A stretch of 64,000 bases of DNA from an uncultured Eubacteriales bacterium (GTDB taxonomy: Bacteria; Bacillota; Clostridia; Christensenellales; Borkfalkiaceae). The notes beneath the pieces were generated by a model. The model saw only the letters and a list, made by a program, of their open reading frames with translations. It was not told the DNA's origin and did no database searches. Of this stretch, positions 42,439 to 50,021 are shown piece after piece. The stretch lies in assembly GCA_900540805.1 (NCBI GenBank), contig UQHL01000001.1, forward strand, positions 186,001 to 250,000, in the 5' to 3' direction. Each line of letters opens with the position of its first letter. Within the stretch, counting starts at the first letter, position 1. A program made the translations under genes and the position numbers.

Positions 42439-45438
42439 TTACTTGTTTTCCGTCTTGTCGTCCGAAGCGCCGTCTGCGGGCGCGGAATTGCCGTTTGCCG
42501 CGCGCAGGAGCTCGGCCTGTTTGGACGAAGCCTCCTTAAACGACGACATGTTGCTCAAGGGCTCGGGCATCTGGCGGCGGAAGGGCTTTCTCGCGGGCGC
42601 GGGAGAAGCGGCGCCCTGCTCGGGCATCTGACGGCGGAGCGGCTGGGAAGGCGCCTGGCGGAATTCCACCTTCACTTTCAGAAGCACCGCAATAGAGGTG
42701 CGCTGAATACGCTCGATCATCTCGTCGAACATCTCGAAGCCTTCCTTTTTATAGGAAATGACGGGATCGACCTGGCCGTAAGCGCGCAGGCCTATGCCCT
42801 TTCTCAGCTGGTCCATGGCGTCGATATGGTCGATCCAGTTGCGATCGACGTTCATCAGCAGAACGCGGCGTTCCACGTCGTAGAAATCGATACCCGCGGC
42901 CTTGATGTCCTCGATTTTCTTTTCGTATTCCTTCACCGTCTTGTTGGTGATTTTCTTAATCGCCAGCTCGTAATCCCATTTTTCCAGCCTCTCGCGCGTG
43001 ACGTAATTCGTCCCCTCGGGCAAAAGCTTGGTTTCGAGCGCGGCGTTCAGCTCCGTTTCGTTCCACAGCTCGGGCATGTCTTCGACGTTGACCGCGGCGC
43101 GCACCGTTTCCTCGACGTAGTCGGGGATATATTTCAAAATCTGCTCGTGGACGTTTTCGCCTTTAAGCACCTTCAGCCGCTCCTCGTACATCACCTTGCG
43201 CTGGGTGTTCATGACGTCGTCGTATTGGAGAACGTTTTTACGGATACCGAAGTTTCTGCCCTCGATGTTCTTCTGCGCGTTCTCTATCCCGTGGGAAAGG
43301 AGCCTGGATTGCAGGCAGGTGTCCTCGTCGATTTTGAAGGTATTGTAAAGGGCTTTCATTCTCTCGCCGCCAAACCGTTTGACGAGGTCGTCCTCGAGGG
43401 AGAGGAAAAACACCGACATACCGATGTCGCCCTGACGTCCCGCACGGCCGCGGAGCTGGTTGTCGATACGCCGCGATTCGTGGCGCTCGGTGCCGACGAT
43501 GCACAGGCCGCCCGCGGCGATCACCTGCTCCTTTTCCTTGTCCGTCTCCGCCTTGTAATGCTCGTACAGCTTCTTGTATCTCTCGCGGACCTCTTTCGTC
43601 TTGTCGTCGATGTCCTGAATATACATGCTGGTGGCCAGCTCGATGGTCTCGTGCTCGATCCCCTCTTCGCGCAGCCGCTTTTTGGCGAGATACTCGGGGT
43701 TGCCGCCCAGCAGAATATCCGTGCCGCGCCCCGCCATGTTGGTGGCGATGGTCACCGCGCCGAACCGCCCCGCCTGCGCGACGATCTCCGCTTCGCGCTC
43801 GTGGTTTTTCGCGTTGAGGATATTGTGCTTGACGCCGTTGCGCTTCAAAAGGCGGGAGATTTCCTCCGATTTATCGACGGACGCGGTACCCACCAGCAGG
43901 GGCTGGCCGCTTTCGTGGCGCTCCACAATTTCGTTGACGATCGCGCGCTTCTTGCCGTCCACCGTCGAATACACCATGTCGGGCAGGTCGATACGCTTGA
44001 TGGGCTTGTTGGTGGGGATTTCGATAACGTCGAGGGAATAGATGGTGCGGAACTCCGCTTCCTCGGTCTTGGCCGTACCCGTCATGCCCGAAAGCTTGGT
44101 ATAGAGACGGAAATAATTTTGGAAAGTAATGGTCGCGTAGGTCTTGTTTTCGCTTCTTACCTCGACGCCCTCTTTCGCCTCGATTGCCTGGTGCAGGCCG
44201 TCGGAATAGCGGCGGCCGATCATGAGACGGCCCGTAAACTCGTCAACGATAATCACTTCGCCGTCGTTGACGATATAATCCTCGTCCAGCTTAAACAGCT
44301 TATGCGCCTTCAACGCCTGCTGAATATGGTGGTTGAGGTCGGCGTGCTCGATTTCCGCTATGCTGTCGATACGGAAAAACTTTTCCGCCTTTCTCGCGCC
44401 GCTGTCCGTCAGCTCCACCGTCTTGTCCTTGCGGTTGATGATATAGTCCCAATCCCTGGACATGGCCAGCGCCTTTTTGCCCTCGGGCGCGGCGGCCGCC
44501 GCGGCGGCGCGCTTTTCCTCCAGCTCCGCCTCGTAGTTGGCCTGCTCCTCGAGGGTCATTTTGGTGAAGTCCTTTACTTCCTCCTCGTCGTCCTCTTCCT
44601 CCGCGGCCTTAAGGTCGGATTTTTTCTTCTTGTTTTTCTTTTCCTCTCTCTTGCGCATAAACTGCGCGTCCTCTTCTTCCTTAAGCTCGTCGTCGAACCC
44701 GCCCGAAAGGGTGCGCACGAAGCGATCCACCTGCACGTAGAGGTCGGACGACTTTTCGCCCTTGCCCGAAATAATCAGCGGGGTGCGCGCTTCGTCGATC
44801 AAAATGGAGTCCACCTCGTCCACGATCGCATAGGTCAGATCGCGCTGAACCATCTTTTTAAGGTCGGTCTTGAGATTGTCGCGGAGGTAATCGAAACCGA
44901 ATTCGTTATTGGTGCCATAGACGATATCGCATTTATAGGCTTCGCGCTTTTCGTCGTCCTCCATGCCGGGGGCGATAACGCCCACGGTAAGCCCCATAAA
45001 CTTGTGCACCTTGCCCATCCACTCCGCGTCGCGCTTGGCGAGGTAGTCGTTGACGGTGACGATGTGCACGCTCTTGCCCGAAAGGGCGTTGAGATAGGCG
45101 GGAAGGGTGGCGACCAGCGTCTTGCCTTCACCCGTGCGCATTTCCGCGATTCTGCCCTGGTGCAGACAGATACCGCCGATTACCTGCACGTGGAAGTGCT
45201 TCATGCCCAGCACGCGCCAGGCCGCCTCGCGCAGCGCCGCAAAAGCGTCGGGCAGAATATCGTCCAACGTTTCGCCCGCCGCCAGACGCCCCTTGAGGAG
45301 TTCCGTCTGCCCCTTGAGCTGATCGTCGTCCATGGCGGCGTATTTGCCGTCGAGCTCTTCCACCTTATCCGCGATCTTGTTTAACTTTCTCAGGCTCTTT
45401 CTGCCGTCGCTGCCCATCAAATAGCTGATTAATCCCAT
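42439..45438 (-). CDS. secA: Preprotein translocase ATPase SecA
   Basis: 999 residues against about 840 for Bacillus SecA. Walker A in MRTGEGKTLVATLPAYLNAL, DEAD-like VDEVDSILIDEARTPLIISG, MAGRGTDILLGGN in the second motor domain. A strongly charged insertion of about 75 residues (about 250-325, KREEKKNKKKKSDLKAAEEE then Ala-run) lies in the preprotein crosslinking domain. The C-terminus is a Pro/Gln/Arg linker with RRQMPE twice and lacks the Cys-x-Cys zinc motif that binds SecB. Single 3-kb gene followed directly by prfB. Confidence 0.95.
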   Translation of the reverse strand: MGLISYLMGSDGRKSLRKLNKIADKVEELDGKYAAMDDDQLKGQTELLKGRLAAGETLDDILPDAFAALREAAWRVLGMKHFHVQVIGGICLHQGRIAEMRTGEGKTLVATLPAYLNALSGKSVHIVTVNDYLAKRDAEWMGKVHKFMGLTVGVIAPGMEDDEKREAYKCDIVYGTNNEFGFDYLRDNLKTDLKKMVQRDLTYAIVDEVDSILIDEARTPLIISGKGEKSSDLYVQVDRFVRTLSGGFDDELKEEEDAQFMRKREEKKNKKKKSDLKAAEEEDDEEEVKDFTKMTLEEQANYEAELEEKRAAAAAAAPEGKKALAMSRDWDYIINRKDKTVELTDSGARKAEKFFRIDSIAEIEHADLNHHIQQALKAHKLFKLDEDYIVNDGEVIIVDEFTGRLMIGRRYSDGLHQAIEAKEGVEVRSENKTYATITFQNYFRLYTKLSGMTGTAKTEEAEFRTIYSLDVIEIPTNKPIKRIDLPDMVYSTVDGKKRAIVNEIVERHESGQPLLVGTASVDKSEEISRLLKRNGVKHNILNAKNHEREAEIVAQAGRFGAVTIATNMAGRGTDILLGGNPEYLAKKRLREEGIEHETIELATSMYIQDIDDKTKEVRERYKKLYEHYKAETDKEKEQVIAAGGLCIVGTERHESRRIDNQLRGRAGRQGDIGMSVFFLSLEDDLVKRFGGERMKALYNTFKIDEDTCLQSRLLSHGIENAQKNIEGRNFGIRKNVLQYDDVMNTQRKVMYEERLKVLKGENVHEQILKYIPDYVEETVRAAVNVEDMPELWNETELNAALETKLLPEGTNYVTRERLEKWDYELAIKKITNKTVKEYEKKIEDIKAAGIDFYDVERRVLLMNVDRNWIDHIDAMDQLRKGIGLRAYGQVDPVISYKKEGFEMFDEMIERIQRTSIAVLLKVKVEFRQAPSQPLRRQMPEQGAASPAPARKPFRRQMPEPLSNMSSFKEASSKQAELLRAANGNSAPADGASDDKTENK

Positions 45439-45501
45439 TTAGATAAACTCCGATTTCGTTATTTTGGCCGTCCGAAAACGGCCCGTACTTTCTCACGTTC
45501 T

Positions 45502-45529
45502 ATTTTACAATATTTGCGCGGAAATTCAA
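45502..45529 (-). promoter_or_regulatory. secA promoter
   Basis: -35 TTGAAT (45529-45524), 16 bases, -10 TAAAAT (45507-45502), divergent from the birA promoter. Confidence 0.55.
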
Positions 45530-45579
45530 AGCGTTTTCAGCCCCTTTTCAGGAAATTTTCTGTCTTTTTAATTCCTTTC

Positions 45580-45608
45580 TTGACAATTGCGGCCGATTGG
45601 CTTATAAT
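45580..45608 (+). promoter_or_regulatory. birA promoter, near-leaderless
   Basis: -35 TTGACA (45580-45585), 17 bases, -10 TATAAT (45603-45608), full consensus. ATG 45620 follows after 11 bases with no ribosome site, leaving a leader of about four to five bases. Confidence 0.88.
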
Positions 45609-45619
45609 ATACCCGTATT

Positions 45620-46336
45620 ATGAGCTTAAAAAACGAGATTTTCAAACAATTAAAGGAGCGCGAGGGCGAATACGTTTCGGGTCAGGTGCTGGCGGAGACG
45701 TTCGGGGTCAGCCGCGCCGCCGTGTGGAAGGCGATCGACGCCCTGCGGAAAGAGGGCTATGCGCTTTCGGGTACGCCCAAGGCGGGTTACGTTTTGTCGC
45801 CGTCCGATGTTCTGCGCGAGGAGGAGCTTTCCGCCGCGCTCGAAGAAGCGGGGATAAACGGGATAAAGCTTTACGTATTCGAGGCCTTGCCCTCGACAAA
45901 CGCCTACGCGGAAAAGCTGGTCGGCGTGGGCGCTTCCTCGCCCGCGGTGGTCGCGGCGGACAGGCAGACGCGGGGCCGCGCGCGCCGCGGCGGAAGCTTC
46001 CCCTCCGTTTCGGGCGGACTGTATATGTCGGTGATTGCGTTTCCCTGTCTGCCCCCCGCAAAACAGCCCGAGCTGACGGCGAAAATTTACACGGCGGTGA
46101 AACGGGTTCTGCACGGGGATCGGAAGGAAAACGAGATTTTCGTCGGCGGAAAAAAGGCGTGCGGGATTTTGACGGAATGCGTATGCGACCCAGACGAAAT
46201 AAAAAGCTGTATCGCGGGGATCGGCGTGTATCCGTCGCTCCTCCCCGAAGAAGTAAAAAAGAAATATCCCACGCGGAGCAGGCTCTGCGCGGCGATCTGT
46301 AAAGAAGTGCTGGACACATGCAAAAACGGCCGCTGA
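45620..46336 (+). CDS. birA: BirA-like biotin repressor with reduced ligase domain
   Basis: 238 residues, shorter than bifunctional BirA (about 320). N-terminal winged helix: SGQVLAETFGVSRAAVWKAI. Ligase-domain remnants are ALPSTNAYAEKL (biotin-binding Ser-Thr-Asn), DRQTRGRARRGG and GGLYMSVIAF. The Lys-Trp-Pro-Asn-Asp motif that binds biotinyl-AMP is missing: its place reads RKENEIFVGGKKACGIL. The C-terminal SH3-like domain is absent. The BirA operator before bioY argues it still works as a repressor; ligase activity is doubtful. No other ligase gene is in this window. Confidence 0.85.
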   Translation: MSLKNEIFKQLKEREGEYVSGQVLAETFGVSRAAVWKAIDALRKEGYALSGTPKAGYVLSPSDVLREEELSAALEEAGINGIKLYVFEALPSTNAYAEKLVGVGASSPAVVAADRQTRGRARRGGSFPSVSGGLYMSVIAFPCLPPAKQPELTAKIYTAVKRVLHGDRKENEIFVGGKKACGILTECVCDPDEIKSCIAGIGVYPSLLPEEVKKKYPTRSRLCAAICKEVLDTCKNGR

Positions 46337-46352
46337 TCCGCGGCCGTTTTTT
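46323..46352 (+). terminator. Terminator overlapping the birA stop
   Basis: AAAACGGCCGC/GCGGCCGTTTT stem of 11 bp containing the birA TGA in its loop, then TT. Confidence 0.85.
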
Positions 46353-46395
46353 GTTACAATTTAACAAAAATATCTTTCTTTAGTCAAATTGACCA

Positions 46396-46424
46396 TTGAA
46401 TAATTTCACGAAAGTATTTATAGT
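46396..46424 (+). promoter_or_regulatory. Promoter of the DUF6809-like gene
   Basis: -35 TTGAAT (46396-46401), 17 bases, -10 TATAGT (46419-46424). Confidence 0.6.
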
Positions 46425-46460
46425 ATCATTTCTATAAAATTTCTTGAAGGAGAAACTTTT

Positions 46461-46748
46461 ATGAAAATTTCAATTATCGAAGAACTGTTAAACGGCGAAT
46501 TGCAAACGCGCTGGGAAGCTACGGACAAATCCCCCGAAGCCAACGAAGTTTACGCCGAATATCGCAAATACGGCGATAAAATCGACGCTTTGCTTTCCCC
46601 CGAGCACAGCAAACTGTGGGACGATTACTTTTTGGCCGAGGGCGGCGTTTGCTATGTGGAAAGAAAGAGCGCCTTTCGCATTGGCGCGCGGTTCGGGCTG
46701 TTTCTCGCGCTGGAACTGCTCGAGGAGGAAACGGAACCCGTTTCTTAA
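46461..46748 (+). CDS. DUF6809-like small protein
   Basis: 95 residues, predicted all-helical. The overall plan (N-terminal IEELLNGEL, central LSPEHSKLWDDYFLAEGG, C-terminal FRIGARFGLFLALELLEEE) fits DUF6809, a small clostridial family of unknown function. AAGGAG lies before the ATG. The family assignment is from memory of the pattern. Confidence 0.6.
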   Translation: MKISIIEELLNGELQTRWEATDKSPEANEVYAEYRKYGDKIDALLSPEHSKLWDDYFLAEGGVCYVERKSAFRIGARFGLFLALELLEEETEPVS

Positions 46749-46761
46749 ATCCTTCCGCCTC

Positions 46762-47337
46762 TTAAAGCTTCATATACTTTTTCAATTTTGTCACCAGCGC
46801 GGCCGCGCAGACGATCTTTACGAGGTCGGGCAGGATATACGGCACGACGCAGGTCATCAGCGCCGCCGCAAACGTCACTGTCGTATCCGCGCCCGCGTTA
46901 TACACGTAGATAAACCAAATCGTCCCAAACAGATAGCACAGCGCCACCCCGACGACCATGGCCGCAACGAGCACCGCCGCGCGCAGCCAGCCGCTTTTTA
47001 CTTTTATATAATCGGCCGCAAGCCCCACGGCCGCCGCCGTAAACAAAAAGCCCACGATATATCCCCCCGTCACAGAACCGAGCTTTGCCGCGCCCGCGGT
47101 AAAGCCCTGAAATACGGGCACGCCGCAAAGCCCCAGCAAAATATACACCGCCACCGCAATCAGCCCCCGTTTCCAGCCGAGAAAGCCCGCCGCGAGGCAA
47201 ACCCCCATCGTCTGCAACGTAATGGAAATGTTGCTCGGCAAGGGAATCGCTATCCACGCGCACACCGCGATAATCGCCACAAACATCGCCGTATAGCTGA
47301 TTTCCCGCGCCGCCGAACGAACCGTTGTCTTTTCCAT
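46762..47337 (-). CDS. bioY: Biotin transporter BioY (ECF S component)
   Basis: 191 residues, six hydrophobic segments. LPSNISITLQTMGVCLAAGFLG is the conserved BioY start; GGYIVGFLFTAA and the segment LGLCGVPVFQGFTAG (Gly-x-Pro-Val-Phe) match the family. It imports biotin, alone or with an energy-coupling module not seen here. ATG 47337 has GGGAGA upstream; the longer frame to 47400 runs through the promoter. A BirA operator controls it. Confidence 0.95.
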   Translation of the reverse strand: MEKTTVRSAAREISYTAMFVAIIAVCAWIAIPLPSNISITLQTMGVCLAAGFLGWKRGLIAVAVYILLGLCGVPVFQGFTAGAAKLGSVTGGYIVGFLFTAAAVGLAADYIKVKSGWLRAAVLVAAMVVGVALCYLFGTIWFIYVYNAGADTTVTFAAALMTCVVPYILPDLVKIVCAAALVTKLKKYMKL

Positions 47338-47359
47338 TTCTTCCGTCTCCCGTAAATTA

Positions 47360-47400
47360 TATGTAAACCTAATTCTATCACAAAGGTTTACATATGTCAA
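47360..47400 (-). promoter_or_regulatory. BirA operator and bioY promoter
   Basis: TATGTAAACC (47360-47369), 15 bases, GGTTTACATA (47385-47394): perfect 10-bp arms of the classical BirA site. It covers the spacer between -35 TTGACA (47400-47395) and -10 TAGAAT (47377-47372), 17 bases apart, so binding would block RNA polymerase. Confidence 0.92.
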
Positions 47401-47402
47401 CC

Positions 47403-47425
47403 AAAAAAACGGCGTTTCCGCCGTT
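47403..47425 (-). terminator. Terminator after metK
   Basis: AACGGCG-GAAA-CGCCGTT with a GNRA-type loop on the leftward transcript, followed by five or more T. Confidence 0.85.
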
Positions 47426-47486
47426 CTTTGATTTCGGGAGAGTTAAGTATCCTAAAAGCCGTTTGTCAAAACGCCTTAAAGGCGTC

Positions 47487-48635
47487 TCAAAGATATTTTT
47501 CAAGCGCGGCCGCGCGGTCGGTCTGTTCCCAAGGGAGGTGCGGGCGCCCGAAATGGCCGTAAGCGGAAGTTTCCGAATAGAGCGGCCGTCTTAAGCCCAA
47601 TGCGCGGATAATGGCGTAAGGGCGGAGGTCGAATTCCTTTTTGATGATTTCCGCCAGCTTGTCGTCGGTGAATTTACCCGTGCCGAAGCTATCGACGAAA
47701 ACGGACAGCGGGTTTGTGACGCCGATCGCGTACGCAACCTGAATTTCCACCTCGTCGGCAAGCCCCGCCGCCACCATGTTTTTGGCGATATAGCGGCAGA
47801 AATACGCGGCCGAACGATCGACTTTTGTGCAGTCCTTGCCCGAAAACGCGCCGCCGCCGTGCGCGCACCTGCCGCCGTAAGTATCCACGATTATTTTTCG
47901 GCCCGTCAGGCCCGAATCCCCCTGCGGCCCGCCGATTTCGAAACGGCCCGTCGGGTTGATGTAAATTTTTGTGTTTTCGTCGAGAAATTCCGCGGGGATC
48001 ACTTCGTCCACCACGTATTTTTTGATATCCTCGCGCAGCTTTTCCTGCGACACCTCCCTGTCGTGCTGGGAGGAAACGACCACCGCATCGACGCGCACGG
48101 GACGCTTGTCGTCGTATTCCACGGTCACCTGCGTCTTTCCGTCGGGACGAAGATAGGGCAGAAGTCCGCTTTTGCGCACCTCCGTCAAGCGCATGGCAAG
48201 CTTATGGGACAGGGTGACGGGCAGGGGCATCAGCTCCTCCGTCTCGCGGCAGGCATAGCCGAACATCATGCCCTGATCGCCCGCGCCGAGCGTATCCTCC
48301 GCCGCGCCCGCGTCCTTTCTGTCCACCCCCATCGCAATGTCGGGCGATTGCTCGTGTATGGCGACGACGATTTTGCATTTGTCATAGGAAAAGCTGCCGA
48401 AATCGTAGCCGATTTTTTTGATAATTCCGCGCGCGGTCCGCTCGTAATCCACTTTCGCCGTCGTCGTCACCTCGCCCATGATGAGCAGGAGATCGTACGC
48501 CGCGCAACACTCGATGGCGGTGCGGGCCATGGGGTCCTCGGCGAGTATCGCGTCGAGAATGCCGTCGGAGATCTGGTCGCACACCTTGTCGGGGTGACCC
48601 TCCGTCACGCTTTCGCTGGTAAAAAACTTTTTCAT
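47487..48635 (-). CDS. metK: S-adenosylmethionine synthetase
   Basis: 382 residues, full length. [20 protein letters not shown] at the N-terminus (ATP-binding His), [31 protein letters not shown] (P-loop-like). Makes SAM from methionine and ATP. GAGG nine bases before the ATG. The 77-base leader has a hairpin GCCGCA/TGCGGC but does not look like a known SAM riboswitch. Confidence 0.96.
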   Translation of the reverse strand: MKKFFTSESVTEGHPDKVCDQISDGILDAILAEDPMARTAIECCAAYDLLLIMGEVTTTAKVDYERTARGIIKKIGYDFGSFSYDKCKIVVAIHEQSPDIAMGVDRKDAGAAEDTLGAGDQGMMFGYACRETEELMPLPVTLSHKLAMRLTEVRKSGLLPYLRPDGKTQVTVEYDDKRPVRVDAVVVSSQHDREVSQEKLREDIKKYVVDEVIPAEFLDENTKIYINPTGRFEIGGPQGDSGLTGRKIIVDTYGGRCAHGGGAFSGKDCTKVDRSAAYFCRYIAKNMVAAGLADEVEIQVAYAIGVTNPLSVFVDSFGTGKFTDDKLAEIIKKEFDLRPYAIIRALGLRRPLYSETSAYGHFGRPHLPWEQTDRAAALEKYL

Positions 48636-48666
48636 GTAAAAAATCCTCTTTTTAACATAGTTGTCT

Positions 48667-48689
48667 GCCGCACCCTGGGATTTTGCGGC
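48667..48689 (-). promoter_or_regulatory. Hairpin in the metK leader
   Basis: GCCGCA-11 bases-TGCGGC in the untranslated leader, 30 bases before the ATG. I could not match it to SAM-I, SAM-II, SMK or SAM-VI cores, so any regulatory role is open. Confidence 0.35.
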
Positions 48690-48716
48690 GGATTTTCCCT
48701 TTCTCGGGATTATTTC

Positions 48717-48745
48717 ATTATAGTCCTTTCCCCTCGTTTTGTCAA
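48717..48745 (-). promoter_or_regulatory. metK promoter
   Basis: -35 TTGACA (48745-48740), 17 bases, -10 TATAAT (48722-48717), full consensus. Confidence 0.88.
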
Positions 48746-48770
48746 CTTATTCGCACGCGCCTTCACGCGC

Positions 48771-48799
48771 TTGCATATTTTTTTCGCGCGTGTTATAAT
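48771..48799 (+). promoter_or_regulatory. Leaderless promoter of the radical SAM gene
   Basis: -35 TTGCAT (48771-48776), 17 bases, extended-type -10 GTTATAAT (hexamer 48794-48799). ATG 48807 follows after seven bases without a ribosome site. Confidence 0.82.
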
Positions 48800-48806
48800 A
48801 AACGGT

Positions 48807-49673
48807 ATGGAACCGTTGAAACACTGCCGCATGTGCCCCGTGGAGTGCGGCACGGACCGCACGGCGGGCGTCGGAGCCTGCGGCGCGTCGGGGTTAAAAA
48901 TCGCCAAATATTACCTGCACCCTTTCGAGGAGCCGTGCATTTCCTTCAAAAAGGGAAGCGGCACGATTTTTTTCTGCGGCTGCAATCTGCGGTGCGTTTT
49001 CTGCCAGAATTACGAGGTTTCGCGCGCGCAGCGGGGCATGGACGTGACGAGCGAACGGCTCGCGGAGATCTTCCGCGAATTGGAGGACATGGGCGCGGAA
49101 AACATTTCTCTCGTCACCCCGTCCCACGTCGCCGCTTACCTGCCCCCCGCCTTTGAGCTTTACAGGCCGAAAATCCCCGTCGTCTATAACTGCGGCGGAT
49201 ACGAAAAGACGGAAACCTTGCGCCTGATAGAGCCGTATATCGACATCTGGCTGCCCGACATGAAATTTGTCTCCCCCTCTTTATCCAAACGCTACACGGG
49301 GCGTGAGGATTATTTCGAACGGGCGAGCGAGGCGATTAAGTTTATGGCGCGAAAGCCCCTGAAAATGACGGCGGAGGGCAAAATGCTGTCCGGGCTGATC
49401 GTCCGTCACCTCGTCATGCCGCTGGGCGTAAACGATTCGATCGCGGTGTTGAAATGGTTCCGCCGCGAGCTGCCCGAAACCGCCTATTTAAGCCTCATGA
49501 GCCAATATACCCCGTTCGGGGACATCGAAAAATTTCCCGAGCTTAAACGCGCCGTCACCGCGCGGGAATACGAACGGGTGCTGGACGAGGCGTTTGCGCT
49601 GGGGATAAAAAATATTTTCGTGCAGAAGCGGTCGTCGTCGGGAGAAAAGTATATCCCGAGCTGGGATTATTGA
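48807..49673 (+). CDS. Radical SAM protein (PflA/AmmeMemoRadiSam-like)
   Basis: 288 residues. The [4Fe-4S]-SAM motif is GCNLRCVFCQNYE (C-x3-C-x2-C); an N-terminal cluster CRMCPVECG ... GACG adds four more cysteines. VYNCGGYEKTETLRLIEPYI and LPDMKFV follow the pyruvate-formate-lyase-activating-enzyme-like subgroup. The target is unknown; no glycyl-radical enzyme is in the window. The frame is open far upstream (from 47859), but the promoter position fixes ATG 48807. The last 12 codons and stop are the first unit of a four-copy 37-bp repeat. Confidence 0.85.
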   Translation: MEPLKHCRMCPVECGTDRTAGVGACGASGLKIAKYYLHPFEEPCISFKKGSGTIFFCGCNLRCVFCQNYEVSRAQRGMDVTSERLAEIFRELEDMGAENISLVTPSHVAAYLPPAFELYRPKIPVVYNCGGYEKTETLRLIEPYIDIWLPDMKFVSPSLSKRYTGREDYFERASEAIKFMARKPLKMTAEGKMLSGLIVRHLVMPLGVNDSIAVLKWFRRELPETAYLSLMSQYTPFGDIEKFPELKRAVTAREYERVLDEAFALGIKNIFVQKRSSSGEKYIPSWDY

Positions 49674-49784
49674 GTCGGGAGAACAGTATATCCCGAGTTG
49701 GAATTATTGAGTCGGGAGAAAAGTATATCCCGAGTTGGAATTATTGAGTCGGGAGAAAAGTATATCCCGAGCCGGGATCACTGA
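49637..49784. repeat. 37-bp tandem repeat, four copies, of the radical SAM gene's 3' end
   Basis: Copies begin GTCGGGAGA at 49637, 49674, 49711 and 49748, each exactly 37 bases apart. Copy 1 contains the last codons (SSGEKYIPSWDY) and TGA; copies 2-4 repeat this end, including the stop, in untranslated DNA. Confidence 0.93.
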
Positions 49785-49927
49785 TTTTTTTCGGCGCGGA
49801 AGGCCGAGGCCTTGAGGCGGACGAGCTCTTTCGTCAGCTTCGCGGCGCGCGTGGGGTCGGCGGCGGAAAGCTCCGCTTCCAACGCACGTATCCGTTCGAG
49901 GGCGTAAGCCGTATCTTTATATCTCAT
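49778..49927 (-). CDS. Small helical hypothetical protein
   Basis: 49 residues from ATG 49927 (59 if the ATG at 49960 is used). Composition Ala/Leu/Glu/Lys/Arg, predicted coiled coil (LERIRALEAELSAADPTRAA). No family. The start region lies in a 43-bp duplication that itself carries TTGACG-18-TATAAA and TTAACG-18-TATAAT promoter-like pairs. No ribosome site at either start, so expression is uncertain. Confidence 0.45.
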   Translation of the reverse strand: MRYKDTAYALERIRALEAELSAADPTRAAKLTKELVRLKASAFRAEKNQ

Positions 49928-50006
49928 AGCTTTATCTTGCGTCAAAAACGCGCATTTCATTATATCTCATAGCCCTATCTTGCGTTAAAAACGCGCATTT
50001 CACTAC
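49921..50006. repeat. 43-bp tandem duplication at the start of the small gene
   Basis: ATCTCAT at 49921 and 49964, TTGCG at 49937 and 49980, ACGCGCATTT at 49948 and 49991: two copies exactly 43 bases apart, differing at about four positions. Confidence 0.9.
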
Positions 50007-50021
50007 CGGAGGAATTAAAAA

